Below, piece after piece: positions 11,585 to 23,288 of a stretch of 64,000 bases of DNA. Within the stretch, counting starts at the first letter, position 1. Every line of letters starts with the position of its first letter. Source of the DNA: Anoplopoma fimbria (lineage: Eukaryota; Chordata; Actinopteri; Perciformes; Anoplopomatidae). The DNA lies in NCBI RefSeq assembly GCF_027596085.1, contig NC_072452.1:4227814-4291813 (forward strand), written 5' to 3'. The position numbers and the translations under genes are program-made. Below the pieces are notes generated by a model. That model ran no database searches. It saw only the letters and a list, made by a program, of their open reading frames with translations, and was not told the DNA's origin.

Positions 11585-12025
11585 CATCGTGACAACACCC
11601 ATTGGTTTGTGGACTTCCGTCTTGAAGCCTTGAGTTAAGGGTTTTGGCCATCGCCATCTTGAATTACGACCTCGCCATCTTGGCTATTGCAATCAGTGAA
11701 TGGAAGTGACTGTATCTGGACTGCGGTTGAGTGACATAGAGACGCCGTATACGGATATAGTAGCCACCTGTCAATCACAGTTAGCCCGCCTTAAAGCATA
11801 CCCTGCTTTATGGTCTGTTTGACTCTAAATGGAGCATAATTTACTAAATGAACATCATGCTGTATTGAAGAAGACTTGAAACTAGAGATTGAGACCATAA
11901 ACTCATGTTTACAATGTTTACTGAGGGAATAAATCAAGAGAGAAGTAGAGTCATTTTCTCATAGACTTCTACAATCTGACTTCTTTTTGCAACCAGTGGA
12001 GTCGCCCCCTGCTGGTCAGTGGAGA
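11585..12025 (+). repeat. Dispersed family B, longest copy
   Basis: Landmarks in order: TTGAAGCCTTGAG, GCCATCTTG twice (near 11653 and 11673), GTGACTGTATCTGGACTG, CCTGCTTTATGGTCTGTTTGACTC, CAGCATG-type AT-rich middle, TTACTGAGGGAATAAATCAA, and a terminal GTCGCCCCCTGCTGG. The 3' half recurs in reverse complement at 54690-54925. The GCCATCTTG half recurs near 46835-47110 and 60610-60760. It is non-coding with no tail or inverted repeat found. Class unknown; likely an old SINE or MITE family. Confidence 0.7.
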
Positions 12026-14069
12026 GAATGCAAGTTGAAGATAATATCGCATTGGCTTCACTTTGCAGAATAATAGATGAACAAGATAACAGGTCCAGAC
12101 ACTCCACTCTCCACCTGACACCTGACACTCATACCATCCTCAAAGCTCTGACAGAACATTGCCCCAGCTTCCGTGTATTTTTCACGTCTAAACCAAATGT
12201 GTTTCCAGCCACGTCTTTGAGTCGTCCATCTCACAACACAAGTTTAATCCATGCAGCTGTCTACACCATCGGTCTAAAAGCTTGTGTTTTACTTGTAACA
12301 AAAATCAGTTAGATGCATACTCTTGATTCTCTTCTTTACTATCCTTGCGGTCAGTGTGAATAAATGTTTTCCCCTCATCAAGACATGCCTTGTACTCCAA
12401 GAGTGTTGATTTGTCTTTGAAATCAACATTTTGGATTTGGAGCAGAATCAATTTATAGTATATTAAAGAGACTTTAGATAGGCCTATAATTTACTGACTC
12501 AAAAATGTGGATCATCTCTTTTAAGGTGTGTTTCCTTGAGCTCTAAAAAAATATGTGGAATGCAGTTCCTCTCTATTAAAACATTTCAAAAGCTGATTTG
12601 AAAATGTAATTTTAATCAAGCATTGTTTACATCCATGTTTACTTCTACTGCTACTTCTTCTTCTCTGCCTTTGTTGGCTTATTGCTGCATATTGTGGCAC
12701 ATTACAGCCACCTGTAGATCAGTGGAATAGTGTGTTAGCATTGACTAAATGCGCATGAAAGATACAAACACAACGGGAACCATCTCTTAGAAAAAGAGCT
12801 CTATAGAGATACCAAGGATTCCGGAAGACCTCTCTCCATTTTCATTTGTAGATATTCAGATGGTAAAGCTGACTTATTTTGTTCCGTTTCCGGTTCGCAA
12901 CCTCTACTTCTACTACTTTGTTTACTGGTGGATTACAGCAATGCAGCCTATAGCGCCAACTACTGAAGAAACTGCACTGTTTTAGTTGATTGTCTTCAAA
13001 CTATTAGATCGAAATGCGCCTTATTTGCACTTCTGTTTTTTGCAACATTTCAAAAATGTGCTTAATTAAGTAAATGCACAACAAGTGTTTGTCATGTTTG
13101 TGGTTATAAATGAGCTCACGGTCTTCAAATAAACTAGATTCCTGCACACTACTACTAATAAAGATATCTATTGAGTCAGCAGTTCATCAATACGATTCAT
13201 ACACGTGTTTGCCTTTATTGCTTGTTGTTATCAAGTTAACGCTAGCTAAATTGGTAGTAAACAAACTGCTTCAGGTGCAGTGCCACCGCCCTCAGCGGGG
13301 GTTACCCTGAATTGCATATATTCACATTTGTCAACTAACCAATGGAGATGCAATGACAGTATGTGATTAAATGTGAAGGAATGAGTCCTGTATCCAGATA
13401 AAATCCAGATAAGATTCAAGACACAGTAAATTGGGCCTTAATCATGTCCTGCCTCCTGCAGCTGTTCTGCAGCCAGTTTATGTTAATTAACAGGTTAAAG
13501 CAGGTGGGCTCACTGACACACAGAGTGAGAGAGAGTTGCAATCTGTTGACATTGACAAGAGTCATTAATATTTACGGTAGACTGTGATTTAATGGTTCCT
13601 CTTCCTTTTGGATGACAACTGGTTTTCTCTGGGGAAGTAGCCAATACAAGCACAATATGGTGCCCTTTCTTGCAAATCCTATTTCGCACCCCGATGATAA
13701 GCACCTTCAAATGTCACAAAATGTACCATAAAACAATGATAATCGTTACTATAGTGACAGTAGCTTTAGAATTGACTGGTAACGGTAAAATTGCTGCTGC
13801 TGTTTGAAAGACATAATGTCACAAGTCAGTCAGTGCACGTTCATAGACATTCAGCATTTTACTGAGAACACACCCTGATCACTTCCTAATGGTCACAGTC
13901 ATTAGCACTGTTAGTGTGGCTAATCAGTTAGCTGTACCCCAGATGTTCTGTGCATCCGGGGGTCACTTTGGCGCCCAGCTCCTCTCTCCAGTCTCTATCT
14001 GTTCTCTTAAACTGTGCCAAGTCTGGCCCACTTAGAATGTGTTAAATAGATCTTAGGGAGCCAGCCAAG
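12026..14069. other. Mostly unrecognised; two weakly similar segments
   Basis: Segments near 12655-12735 and 12905-12980 both run CT-rich, then a CTACTT-type stretch, then GGATTACAGC or ACATTACAGCCACC. They look like two decayed copies of one short repeat. The rest is AT-rich with no feature seen. Confidence 0.35.
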
Positions 14070-14085
14070 TGTGTGTGCATGTGTG

Positions 14086-14173
<88 letters not shown>
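14070..14173 (+). repeat. (TG)n microsatellite with GCATG interruptions at its start
   Basis: About 104 bases. The first 20 hold two GTGCAT interruptions, then a pure GT run at 14089-14172. Confidence 0.95.
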
Positions 14174-14177
<4 letters not shown>

Positions 14178-14524
14178 ACAGTAGTAAAGGAGAGGGAATT
14201 ACATTATGTGTGCATGCAATCTAAGTGTAAGTAGCCAAATGTGGGTGGATCCATATTAACTAAGAAAGGTCAGTGATTGGCCACCTGCCCTTCATCGCCT
14301 TTGGGACAGAGCCAGTCACATTAGCAGTTTGGTGTCCCTCCAGAAAGCAGTGGGCCAGATGAATTGTTGTTTGGCCTGATAGTCATTTAAAGAGGCTAAA
14401 GTGTGGAAATTTCACATTCTCACACAGGTACGTCCAACAACACAGCTTGGTCAGCGGCATTAGGCTTCAAGATGTGACGCTCTACCCCACCTCTCTAATG
14501 TCAGTTTTGCATGTCTCAGTGATG
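14174..14524. other. No recognised feature
   Basis: Single-copy-looking sequence with no motif I can assign. Confidence 0.4.
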
Positions 14525-14660
14525 GGAGTGTCAAAATATGGCTTTCCATGCATAGCGTCTTTTTCAAAACAAACTTCCTTTCGGTTAAGCCAACAAAACT
14601 ACTCAGTTAGGTTAAGGTAAACAGCGTGGCTAACGTTAACATGACTACGTATGTGCCTTC
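14525..14660 (+). repeat. Dispersed family A, fragment
   Basis: CATGCATAGCGTCTTTTTC, AAAACAAACTTCC and CAACAAAACTACTCAGTTAGG appear in the family order, as in the copies at 24555 and 49715. Confidence 0.6.
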
Positions 14661-15126
14661 CGCACATCAGTCACTTGACTTGAGACCGATCATGACAAAA
14701 CGCTTACTTTTAGTTTCACTGATGATCTCCCTCTTTAAACTACATTGGCCAAGATAAGATACTTTACGCCTTAGGAGTGAGAATGGGTTGACAAGAGACG
14801 GCTAAGTTAAACATCCGCTCAGAAGGGCACAAAAATATTACAAAATCAAAAGTAAAGAAAATTCTAACTCCTTTTGGAGGCCAGTTTGAACAGATATCTG
14901 GAGGATATTCAAGGGATACAAATCTGTAAATGTCTACATCGATGTTATTGGCTAGAAAGTCTAATATATTCCTCCAAGGAGCTGAAAATACAGAAAAGTC
15001 ATCAGTTACAACTTAGCATCTCAAAAGTCTTTTTACTTGTGACTTTTTGCTTCTCTTCTGCTGTGGCAGATATCTGCAAGAGTGTCGGTCAAATTGTCTA
15101 TAGCACTCTGTCCTCCCTGTGTCTTT
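14661..15126. other. No recognised feature
   Basis: Contains open frames on both strands without recognisable motifs. Confidence 0.4.
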
Positions 15127-15800
15127 GGCCCTGTCTACACTACTTTGTTTTCTTTTTAAAACGTATATATTTTCCATGCTATTCCGGAGTTTGAAAACGC
15201 CGGGTTTCCCTGATAGTGTGAATGCCGGAAAACAAAGCAACGATGCTATTTGCGTTTGCTATTTGATTGGGTTTTAGCAGTTACGAAGTGTCTTTCCCTG
15301 ATTCATCAGGCCCTTACCACATGACCCTTTTCCGGAAGAGAACAACAACATCAACAGCCTTGATTACTGATCGACTACCAGGTTAATTCAACATGAATAA
15401 CAGATTACAGGCGTTACTGAACTTGCTGTCTTTACTAGCAGCTGTTGCGCAGTTAAATTCTGCATTTAATAATTCTACGACTGATGACATGTGGAGGAAG
15501 CAGCTGTTATTGGAGAGATTAGCGAGCGGCATTATCAACCCTACGGAGCAGACGTCTGAAGTCACAGTTTGAGGCTTTGAGGAGGGCGCTGGACACAAAA
15601 CGAAGGACTTTCCTTTTCTAATTAATGCTTATTTTGTTCTCCACAATTACTGTGAACTTCACAAATAACCGGTAATGAACAAAAGCATAAATGCTCTCCA
15701 GTACGACAGACTTCAGCCATCAGCAGAGAACAGACAATGAAATCGAGGAAACGAGGGAGAGACGTGTGTTGACCAAATGTATGGACCCATAATCTGGTAA
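15127..15800 (+). mobile_element. Internally deleted PIF/Harbinger-like DNA transposon remnant
   Basis: A transposon-like left end (GGCCCTGTCTACACTAC from 15127, followed by a T-rich then CCGG-containing stretch) precedes two pieces of a transposase-like gene: an N-terminal piece (15393-15572) and a C-terminal piece (15597-15792). The middle, with the DDE catalytic core, is absent, so this is a non-autonomous derivative. No matching right inverted repeat was found up to 16000, so the right boundary is approximate and may be lost. Superfamily assignment rests on the C-terminal VLHNYCE and VLTK-x-DP motifs. Confidence 0.6.
15393..15792 (+). pseudogene. PIF/Harbinger-like transposase, deleted and frameshifted
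   Basis: The ATG at 15393 opens a 59-codon frame (MNNRLQALLNLLSLLAAV at its start) ending at 15572. From 15597 another frame reads KTKDFPFLINAYFVLHNYCE and ends at 15668. A third, ending with a stop at 15790-15792, reads NEIEETRERRVLTKCMDP. VLHNYCE and a terminal R-R-V-L-x-K-x-x-DP are the usual closing motifs of Harbinger nucleases from fish. The ~200 central residues with the three acidic catalytic positions are missing. The full-length enzyme would cut and paste the element; this copy cannot. Confidence 0.6.
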
Positions 15801-16439
15801 ACTTTGTTTAATAAAAGGTTAATTTAAAAGTAAATTAGATGTCTGTGTGGGAGAAATAGAGCAAGACCTGCAGCGTTGTAACTAAGTTTGAAAAATGAAA
15901 CTTCCACAAAATTTGTCTGTTTAAGTTTATGGAGGAAGATTTTAGAGGAAGTTCTTAAGTATCAACATATTATTGATTATATGTTGGGAGACAGTATGCA
16001 GGCTGAACGAAACAGAGTGGCAAAAAACAAATCGTCACATGTTTTTTGCAGATCTCTGCCATGTCAAAAAGCCACATGTAAAAAGATGCTGAGTTGTAAC
16101 TGATGACTTATCTATATTTCCAGCTCTATGTCCCCATTCACAGATTGCACAATGCACTTGGAGATCTGAAAACATTTACAAATCTGATTACGCACACAGA
16201 TTGTGACAGAGTGACGCAACTCTCCATACATGTTTGCAAATGGTTTTGCTTCAATAATGGCCCGATATTTTACTTAGTGTACGTCCTTTTTTTAGGCCCA
16301 ACTATGTTTTTCGTAATCCTAAATTGTCTTGTTGCCTCAACCTCAGTAAGTGTTTGAATTCCACGTATGTACTGCGACCATAGTGAAGCATTGTAGTGTA
16401 ACACTATAGGCTAACCAGTGCATTAGAACGTGATGCCAA
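15801..16439. other. No recognised feature
   Basis: AT-rich. A plus-strand frame at 16103-16357 has no recognisable domain. Confidence 0.4.
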
Positions 16440-16738
16440 GGGTCCTGAATACCAGTACTGAACCAACAGCTAAAGGACTCAGAAGCAGGACTCAGTAAGG
16501 CAGGTCAGCAGTAAGTAAAACACTTTACTGAAGTAAGGTCTGGCGCACAGGTGATCAGTCAGGGAAGGAAGTACAAAGTCACTAGGCTGGGGCAAAAGTC
16601 CAAAAATCCAAAAACAGGTCAACCACTGGAGACGAGAAACTGGGACAGAGAACAGAAAGGCTGGAATGCAAGTTGTACAGACAGACTGGCACAGAAAAAG
16701 GGGAGCGCACAGATTAAATACACCATGGAGGAGGGTTA
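16440..16738 (+). repeat. Dispersed family C, left half (interrupted)
   Basis: Landmarks: ACACTTTACTGAAGTAAGG, GGCACAGAAAAAGGGGAGCG, CACAGATTAAATACACCA. The same series, with ACAGTCTTTACTTCC and CAAAGGGGAGCACACAGACT, occurs uninterrupted at 56885-57300. The alignment stops exactly where the TA-flanked element begins and resumes at 17808. Confidence 0.7.
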
Positions 16739-16980
16739 CCGTATTTTCCGCACTATAAGGCGCACTTAAAAGCCTTTAATTTTCTCAAAAAACGACAGTG
16801 CGCCTTATAATCTGGAGCGCCTTATATATGGATTAATTCTGGTTGTGCTTACTGACCTCGAAGCGATTTTGTGTGGTACACGGCGCTCTGTCAACATGTT
16901 TTAGTAGACTTTGGTAAACTACAAAGCCGCACCGCTGCAGCATTACAAAGTCAGGAAAACAGTGCTGTGGAGTAATACAT

Positions 16981-17011
16981 ACTGTGCTTCACCATAATAT
17001 TACATACAAAT
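16981..17011 (+). repeat. 31-bp target-site duplication, left copy
   Basis: Begins ACTGTGCTTCACC and ends ACATACAAAT. Identical over all 31 positions to 17532-17562. It brackets the LINE fragment. Confidence 0.9.
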
Positions 17012-17531
17012 GTGAAATGTGTGCTGGGGTGTCCACTGGATACGGTGGACCACAGGAGGGTGATGGCCAAGCTGTCATCCCTGATGAACAGTACACCTCC
17101 CCCCATCAGGACGCAATACCCTGGTTAGCTCTGTGCAGCTCCTTCAGCCACCGGCTGCTTCACCCCCGGTGTGTGAAAAGGTACCCAGGTAACTTTAATT
17201 CCTGCTGCTGTCAGGTTACACAACCAGCTCTGTCCCAGCAGACCACATGACATTAATGACAATAAAAACACTGTGCAATAATGGTTAATATTTTTTTTTT
17301 TCTGTCTGTAAATATTATATTTCAGTTATTGTGTTTACGGATACTGGTCAAATTGTCAGTTTCCATACTGTTTTTATTGCTTATTTATAATATGTGTTTT
17401 TATTTTCATTTTTATTTTTATCTTGTCTTTCTTTACTATGTCTCTTGTGTGACTTTAACTCTATGCTGCTGTAAGCCTGCAAATTTCCCCGCTGCGGGCA
17501 CTAATAAAGGATTATCTTATCTTATCTTATC
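17012..17531 (+). mobile_element. 5'-truncated LINE 3' end
   Basis: About 520 bp. From 17022 it matches the element at 30188 (TGTGCTGGGGTGTCCACTGG, then GATGGCCAAGCTGTCATCCC). It holds only the last part of the reverse transcriptase frame (decayed), a T-rich untranslated region, ATAAAGG and a (TTATC)n tail ending at 17530. It is flanked by an exact 31-bp duplication. Compared with the copy at 30178 it has several small deletions (near 17050 and 17095). Clade uncertain (CR1/L2/Rex-like). Confidence 0.85.
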
Positions 17532-17562
17532 ACTGTGCTTCACCATAATATTACATACAAAT
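17532..17562 (+). repeat. 31-bp target-site duplication, right copy
   Basis: Exact repeat of 16981-17011, immediately after the (TTATC)n tail. Confidence 0.9.
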
Positions 17563-17805
17563 ATTATTTTTCACGTGTTACAACTGAACAGGGTTGGGAG
17601 TTATTGTGAATACGCTCATTAACGTTTGAACAATGTTGAGAGTTATTGTGAACACGTTTAATAAAGTTTGACTGACTGACTGTTTCGTTTCGCTTAATGC
17701 GCCTTATAGTCTGGTGCGCTTTATATATGAAAAAAGATCGAAAATAGACCATTCATTGACAGTGCGCCTTATAATCCAGTGCGCCCTATAGTGCGGAAAA
17801 TACGG

Positions 17806-17935
17806 TACTCAGGAGCACATGAAGCCAATCAGGTAATCACACAGGCGGGAAACACACAAGGGCAGGAAGTGAAGACTCAACAACAGGTAAGTGCGAAAAT
17901 AAAACAGGAAATGAGACAAATACTGCAAAACATAA
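17806..17935 (+). repeat. Dispersed family C, right half
   Basis: AGGAGCACATGAAGCC, GTAATCACACAGGCGGGAAA, CACACAAGGGCAGGAAG and AAATAAAACAGGAAAT parallel 57170-57295. Together with 16440-16738 it forms the pre-insertion copy. Confidence 0.7.
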
Positions 17936-18044
17936 CTTATACAGGGGACCGGGATGGGACACCGACCGAGTGTCAGTATGTGACGAGTTTGGGTGAGAAC
18001 GTGTTGGGCACATACAGTACACTGCATAAATGTTTCCAGAGGGA

Positions 18045-18150
18045 ACTCAAATCGACCTCAGACAGACTGCCAGACGCTGCTCTGGGCCAGTAGGATCCCA
18101 GTAGTTTGTCCTCTGCCAGTGCGAATCTATTCAAACTTTTATTGAAAAAC
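18045..18150 (+). repeat. Dispersed family D, fragment
   Basis: ACCTCAGACAGACTGCCAGAC, GCTCTGGGCCAGTAGGAT and CAGTAGTTTG, then GCGAATCTATTC, parallel 52988-53066 (CAGACAGATTGCCAGACTCT, then GAATAGTTTTGATGCGAA). Two copies only. Class unknown. Confidence 0.5.
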
Positions 18151-19194
18151 TTTTGCAATTGTCACAAATTTGCAAGGCTGCCGGTATGAAATGAGCTGAC
18201 CCGCCAGATGGTTTGTTACACCGAACCGTCCGAAGAGCCGTAGTGGGAAACTGTTTGAAAAAAGGACAAGTACATCTTCTCCATTGATAAAAAGCTTTCA
18301 GTGCATTTCTTTGAAAAAAAAAAAAACCAGTTCTGATATAACTGATGATATTGCAGAATTTATGGTAAACTGTTTGGGAGCCACTGGTGAGTATTTCACA
18401 TATTCGGGTCCTTTGTTTGTCACTCCCCTCTGTGTCTAAAGGCCTTTAGTCGCCTTTAGTCATCTTAGTGCTAGGTTGGTAGGTTATTGGGCAGGCCAAA
18501 CTGTGATTTCTGCATTTCTACTGCTAAAATATCTTTCCTAAACCTAACCCAAATAGCTTTGTTGTTGTTTTGTTTCCTGTGTATACAAAAGTTTATTTTG
18601 AAGAGACGGTATGAAAATAACGAGCTGCAATTGACATGTTTCGCTGGCATTCGTAGGAAAGTGCATGAACAACCAGGCGTGACTTTTCCTAAGCTATCAT
18701 ACACGTTGTAAGAGGATACCTTGTTAACATACATGCAATGGTTTTTTACAGCAGCTGTCACACAGACTTGCTCCTTGTTGATCCTCTGCAGGGAGATAAA
18801 GAGAATCAATGGAGATGTACTTTGGCTTGTAAGATAAATGAGACACACATGCACAGTAAGAGCTTAATGCACGAGCATGCATGTCCAGACCCTCGGCATT
18901 CATGTACAGAGCGAGTATAGATAATGAGACAGAGTCAGTAAATGTCCCCAGTAAGAGGTCACCTTCGACATCTGTGTTATGGGGGAGGCTAAAGTACGTG
19001 TAATGGCAGCACTACAGCATGTGATAGTACTGTGTCATGGACAGTAGGATTCATCCTCTGGTAACCATGAATGTGTGGTTCAACTTCTTGGCATCCGACT
19101 AATCGTAGCTAATGATATTTCAGTCTGGGCCAAAGTGGTGGACCATATAACTAACATTGCAATCCTTTGATCCATGCCACTAATTGGGCCAAAA
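18151..19194. other. No recognised feature
   Basis: A13 run near 18313-18326. Nothing else recognised. Confidence 0.4.
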
Positions 19195-19425
19195 AGTGGG
19201 TGGAGACATGTGTGTCAGTGTCGGCTCCCCGGCGGGGTCCAACGAAGCAAGCAGGGAGGCGGAGCTCTGCTCCTGGCCTTGAGGAGGAGACGCTACCATC
19301 AGGCACAGAACTATACACCTCCGGTTCAGGGTCTGTCCGTGTGGGGCCAGTCGCTCCTGAAAGCCCTGCTGGAGTCTGGGCAGAGGGATATTCTGGTGAA
19401 CCATGGTGGCCGTAAATCTATACCA
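19195..19425. other. Unexplained GC-rich stretch
   Basis: The sequence is markedly GC-rich compared with both flanks, with open frames of about 80 codons on both strands. Products have no domain I recognise. It could be a decayed exon or transposon piece. No splice signals were convincing. Confidence 0.3.
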
Positions 19426-19789
19426 TAAAAAGCTTATATTCTCCTTGATGGTCTTGTTCATTTATGTAGGTCATAAAGACACTAAGAAGGACCTGCATTC
19501 CTACACAAAGTATTTTATGCTCAACACACACTGATTCCGTATAGAACACTCCCTTGTTAAAGTATGATATACAATGCTTAAGACGGAGACACAGCTCCGT
19601 TCAGCGCAGCATGAATATCTGCTCTGTTGTGTTGGAGCCCAACATATGTCCCAGTGTTCTCATACACATGTTTTGCCAGGAGCACAAACTGGGCTAGAAA
19701 AAACAACAACACAATGTTCTCCAGGATCCCTAAATGCCTCAATCTCCTATCACCGAAGTGCATGAGCGTACATAAAAAATCTGTGCGTT

Positions 19790-19792
<3 letters not shown>

Positions 19793-19882
<90 letters not shown>
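19793..19882 (+). repeat. (CA)45 microsatellite
   Basis: Ninety bases of uninterrupted CA. The His-Thr and Cys-Val open frames across it are artefacts of the repeat. Confidence 0.97.
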
Positions 19883-19885
<3 letters not shown>

Positions 19886-22164
19886 ACGCTCCTTAAGCAA
19901 ATGGGAAGTGACGCCTCTGCCTGTGCATGCCAGGAACATCCAGAGAGCATGCTGGAGAGAGAGAGAAAGAGAGAGAGGAGGACTGGGAGAGAGACAGTGT
20001 GTATGTACGGGGTGTGACATGCCCGCTAGTGCATGCCAAGATCATACAGTGCTCCATGCCAAGTGCAGAAGCACATATACAAGAGAGATGGGATACAAGC
20101 AGTGCGGAATGAGAGGGACGCTAAAACAATATATATTTATTCACTCTCTGTGTGCGTATATTTCAACTGAGAAACACTAAATAACACAGTGACAGATGCA
20201 AGAGCGTGTTAATGTGCACATGACAAGTCCTCTTAAGGACAGAACAACATTCATTTCACAGGAAATCATTATTCGACAGGAACTGAGAGAGAAAACGGTT
20301 TGTTAAAGAGGGCTGATGTTCTTATTTCTGCCATGTCCAATAAACAACACATTTCTCATCCTTTAGAGGCAGAAAAGAAAATGAATGTATAAGTAGCTGT
20401 CTCGTGGCGTCCTCTTTACTTCTGAGTAAGCATAATGGGAAAATGTGTGTGAAAGTGCAAGAAAACATTAAGCAAAAAGAGAAAGAACGGAAGAGAGGTA
20501 AAAAAAATGAGTAATGAAATTCAATATGCAGAATAATAATGGCGGCATAATCATAACAGAGACTGATTGTGGTAGGAATTAAAGCTCTCAGGCTTAAATG
20601 TCACTGTCTGGGATTCTAAGCTTTTAATAGGTACAGTAGTAACCATGAAGTGGACCTGGAGTGAGTCAATGTTATCTCGAGCTATCACCAAGAAGTCCAG
20701 CATCATCGCCTCGTGGGCCAATTGTACGTCTTTAACCGCTAATGGTGTCTGCTTCCGCAAACAAAACCGCATTAAAGAGACGTCATAGTGGCAGTTAGCT
20801 TTTCTTTCTCTAAAAAGTAATCCTGCAAATTCCATCAAGCAGTATTGTGAAATCTTAATGATAAAGCAGGCTGTCATTGTCTGAATTTACACATCGCAAA
20901 AGGCAGCGGATCTTCGACAAAGGCAAACATTTTGCAGGAAGCTTAATACACTGGGCAAAAATTGTCTTCTGTAGGAACAAATCTGTCACTATATTCAAAA
21001 CACTGCAGATCATTAGCATCTCAGCATCCTCGAACCCCATTCCATACGCATACATTTCAAATGCTGGATGAATACATTGTGTCTCCGTGGCTTTAGGTGA
21101 AGCTGACTGAACACTGTGTTCTTTTCCGGCAGCACGCGTAGTGTAGCTCCACACATCCACACCGGGGAGCTGCACAGAACTGCTAAAGCCTCCCACTGCT
21201 GCCTCCAGAGCGGCAGTTTTGCTGTTAATGGTTGGTGGCTTTGCTCAAGGGTACCTTTGACAGTGAGGAATTTGCGGAAGGGGAATCCTATTATTCCAAA
21301 TGGTCCAATTGGAGCCAGCAGATTTTTGGGTCACAAAGAGGCTTCTCTGAACTCTACCCAGAAGGCTACTCAACAGTCATGGCTCTGAAAGTATAGGGAT
21401 TTCAAATACTGTTTGTCATTAATCGTTAGACTTCTAGACTTCATATGCTACCATTCTTTAAGGTGGGAAACAGGAAATACAGGGTGGACCCTTCATGTTA
21501 TACGATACGTTAATGTTAAATAAAAATTCAAATGAATCCATGCTACTTGAACGTTTGTTTTCTGTACATTGCTATTACTGTTTTCCTCCACTATTGCACT
21601 AATAAGCTTTGTAAGCACCCTTGGCATCACTTTCTAGCGTACTGGGTGGCCCTGCGCGTCAAACTATGATGAAACACGTGGATAATGATGTGAATCGAAA
21701 CAAAAAAACTTAGCAAGGTTAGCAAAAGATATCATGGTTGGCAGTAAAATACGCAGGTAAAATAAAAAATATACGTAACATAAGAGCTGAAAACGCGTAA
21801 CTCCCTCATATTTCAACCACACTTGGGAAGACTGGTTTCCCGGTCGAAATACCTGTTTGACCCATACACATCGTCTCCCATTCACCCTGTGTGTTTGTGT
21901 TTCTTTGGTGTTTATAATATGTCATCACACTCCCAAAGTATTTTCTCTGAGCGTCTTAATAATGACTCAGATATAAGTATAGCCTGCTGCGTTTCATAGA
22001 CGCAAAAGGGTAACTTGTGCGTCAAAGGTCGTGACAAAGCGTCCATATTTGAAGCCCTGGGATTGAGAACCGGCTGTAAAATTGTACTGTAGTTTTTTGG
22101 AAATCACGCTAATTCAAGTTAAATGAGAAGAGAGATAAAACTCTTATGTCTATGCATTCAGTAA
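19883..22164. other. No recognised feature; single-copy stretch
   Basis: Purine-rich GAGA run near 19953-19995. The stretch 20551-21400 has few simple repeats and moderate GC, with minus-strand open frames of about 110 codons lacking any known motif. It could include a conserved non-coding element but nothing here proves that. Confidence 0.35.
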
Positions 22165-22430
22165 AAAAAGGGAGAGCTGTTTGGCGATTAGCCTAGCTTA
22201 GCATAAAGACTGGAATCAGAGGGAAAGAGCTACAGTAGCTGCCTCTAAAACCAAAAATGTTAACAATTCTGTTTGTGTGTGGCTTTAAACAACGGGTCAC
22301 TTAGAGTGCTTTAGAGGTGCTGATGGGTGCATTTTTTAAATGTGAACAGAGCCAGGCATAGCTGCCTTCAGTGATGCTAAGCTATCGGCTAACTGTCTCC
22401 TGATCTGTCCACAGACATGAGACATTTTTT
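22165..22430 (+). repeat. Dispersed family E, partial copy
   Basis: CTAGCTTAGCATAAAGACTGG, then AGAGGGAAAGAGCTACAG, a diverged middle, GAGCCAGGCATAGCTG, and GATGCTAAGCTATCGGCTAACTG before ACAGACATGAGAC. This is the central layout of a widespread fish repeat whose fuller copy lies at 44105-44615. Confidence 0.65.
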
Positions 22431-23114
22431 TTTAGTATCCCTCTTGGCTGCCATGACCTTTCTCAAAGCAGGCCAAACACAATTGTGAGACCAATCTGTG
22501 GATTATGCAAGACAGCATACACACAGACATTGATAATGTGTTCTATAAACTATGAATTTAATGTCTTAAAAAATTGCTAGGTGAGAAATGTTAGTTCTAT
22601 TTCTTAACGACCACAGAGAATATTGCAGGCCCTATTAACATGTGAATAGTGTGATGTGCTGTCGGTGATACTGTGTCGGCTACAGCACATTTGTCACTGG
22701 GTGTAAAATGAATGGTGAAGAAGAAATAAAAAACCACTTTCTCTCAGTGTCTGCAGCTCTGAATCCTGAAGCGATAACGGGTTTCTGTGACTGCCCAAAC
22801 AGATCATAGCAGAGGCGAGAGATATCCGCGATACATTGACACCGTCCACGTGTTCACTCTCAACAAGAACCCACGTGTAACGCTGCTATATAATCTCGCA
22901 TTTTGCAACAGAGAAATTCGTGCAAATATTTCATTTTCAGGTCTGGAAACCCCGAGTGGAACTGACTTCACGTTCACGCGGTAATTCAATGGAGAAGTTT
23001 TTTTTTTTTTTTTTTTGTATTTGTCTGAAATGACTAAAATTGCTCTGTCAGCTGTTGACTAGTCAGAGCACACGCAGATGGATGTGCTCACACCTTCCTA
23101 CGCATGCACAAACA

Positions 23115-23116
<2 letters not shown>
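22431..23116. other. No recognised feature apart from a poly-T run
   Basis: T18 run at about 22998-23016. Otherwise nothing seen. Confidence 0.4.

Positions 23117-23180
<64 letters not shown>
23117..23180 (+). repeat. (CA)n microsatellite, inverted partner of 23289-23362
   Basis: About 64 bases of CA. A TG array on the same strand follows after a 108-base spacer. Confidence 0.97.
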
Positions 23181-23181
<1 letters not shown>

Positions 23182-23286
23182 CGTTCAGCGTAGAGCTAAT
23201 CAGCTGTCTAATCGTCTGTCAGTTCTCATATTCATCATCAAGCCTGGGACATATGGCTCTGCTTTGATCAGGAGACTGTGTATTCC

Positions 23287-23288
<2 letters not shown>

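Larger units (their letters stand above)
16739..17805. mobile_element. TA-flanked terminal-inverted-repeat DNA transposon (MITE-like), itself interrupted
   Basis: It begins CCGTATTTTCCGCACTATA (16739) and ends in the reverse complement TATAGTGCGGAAAATACGG (17805), with TA on each side (16737-16738 and 17806-17807). Sub-terminal GCGCCTTATA motifs recur several times at both ends, in both orientations (near 16800, 16826, 17699, 17764). Removing the LINE at 17012-17531 and one target copy leaves about 516 bp, with no transposase frame. It interrupts family C. A TA target fits Tc1/mariner and some other superfamilies; I do not assign one. Confidence 0.8.

Noticed and set aside
15888..16357. Plus-strand frames after the Harbinger-like remnant
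   Set aside because: No transposase or other domain motif. They do not continue the reading of the upstream fragments.
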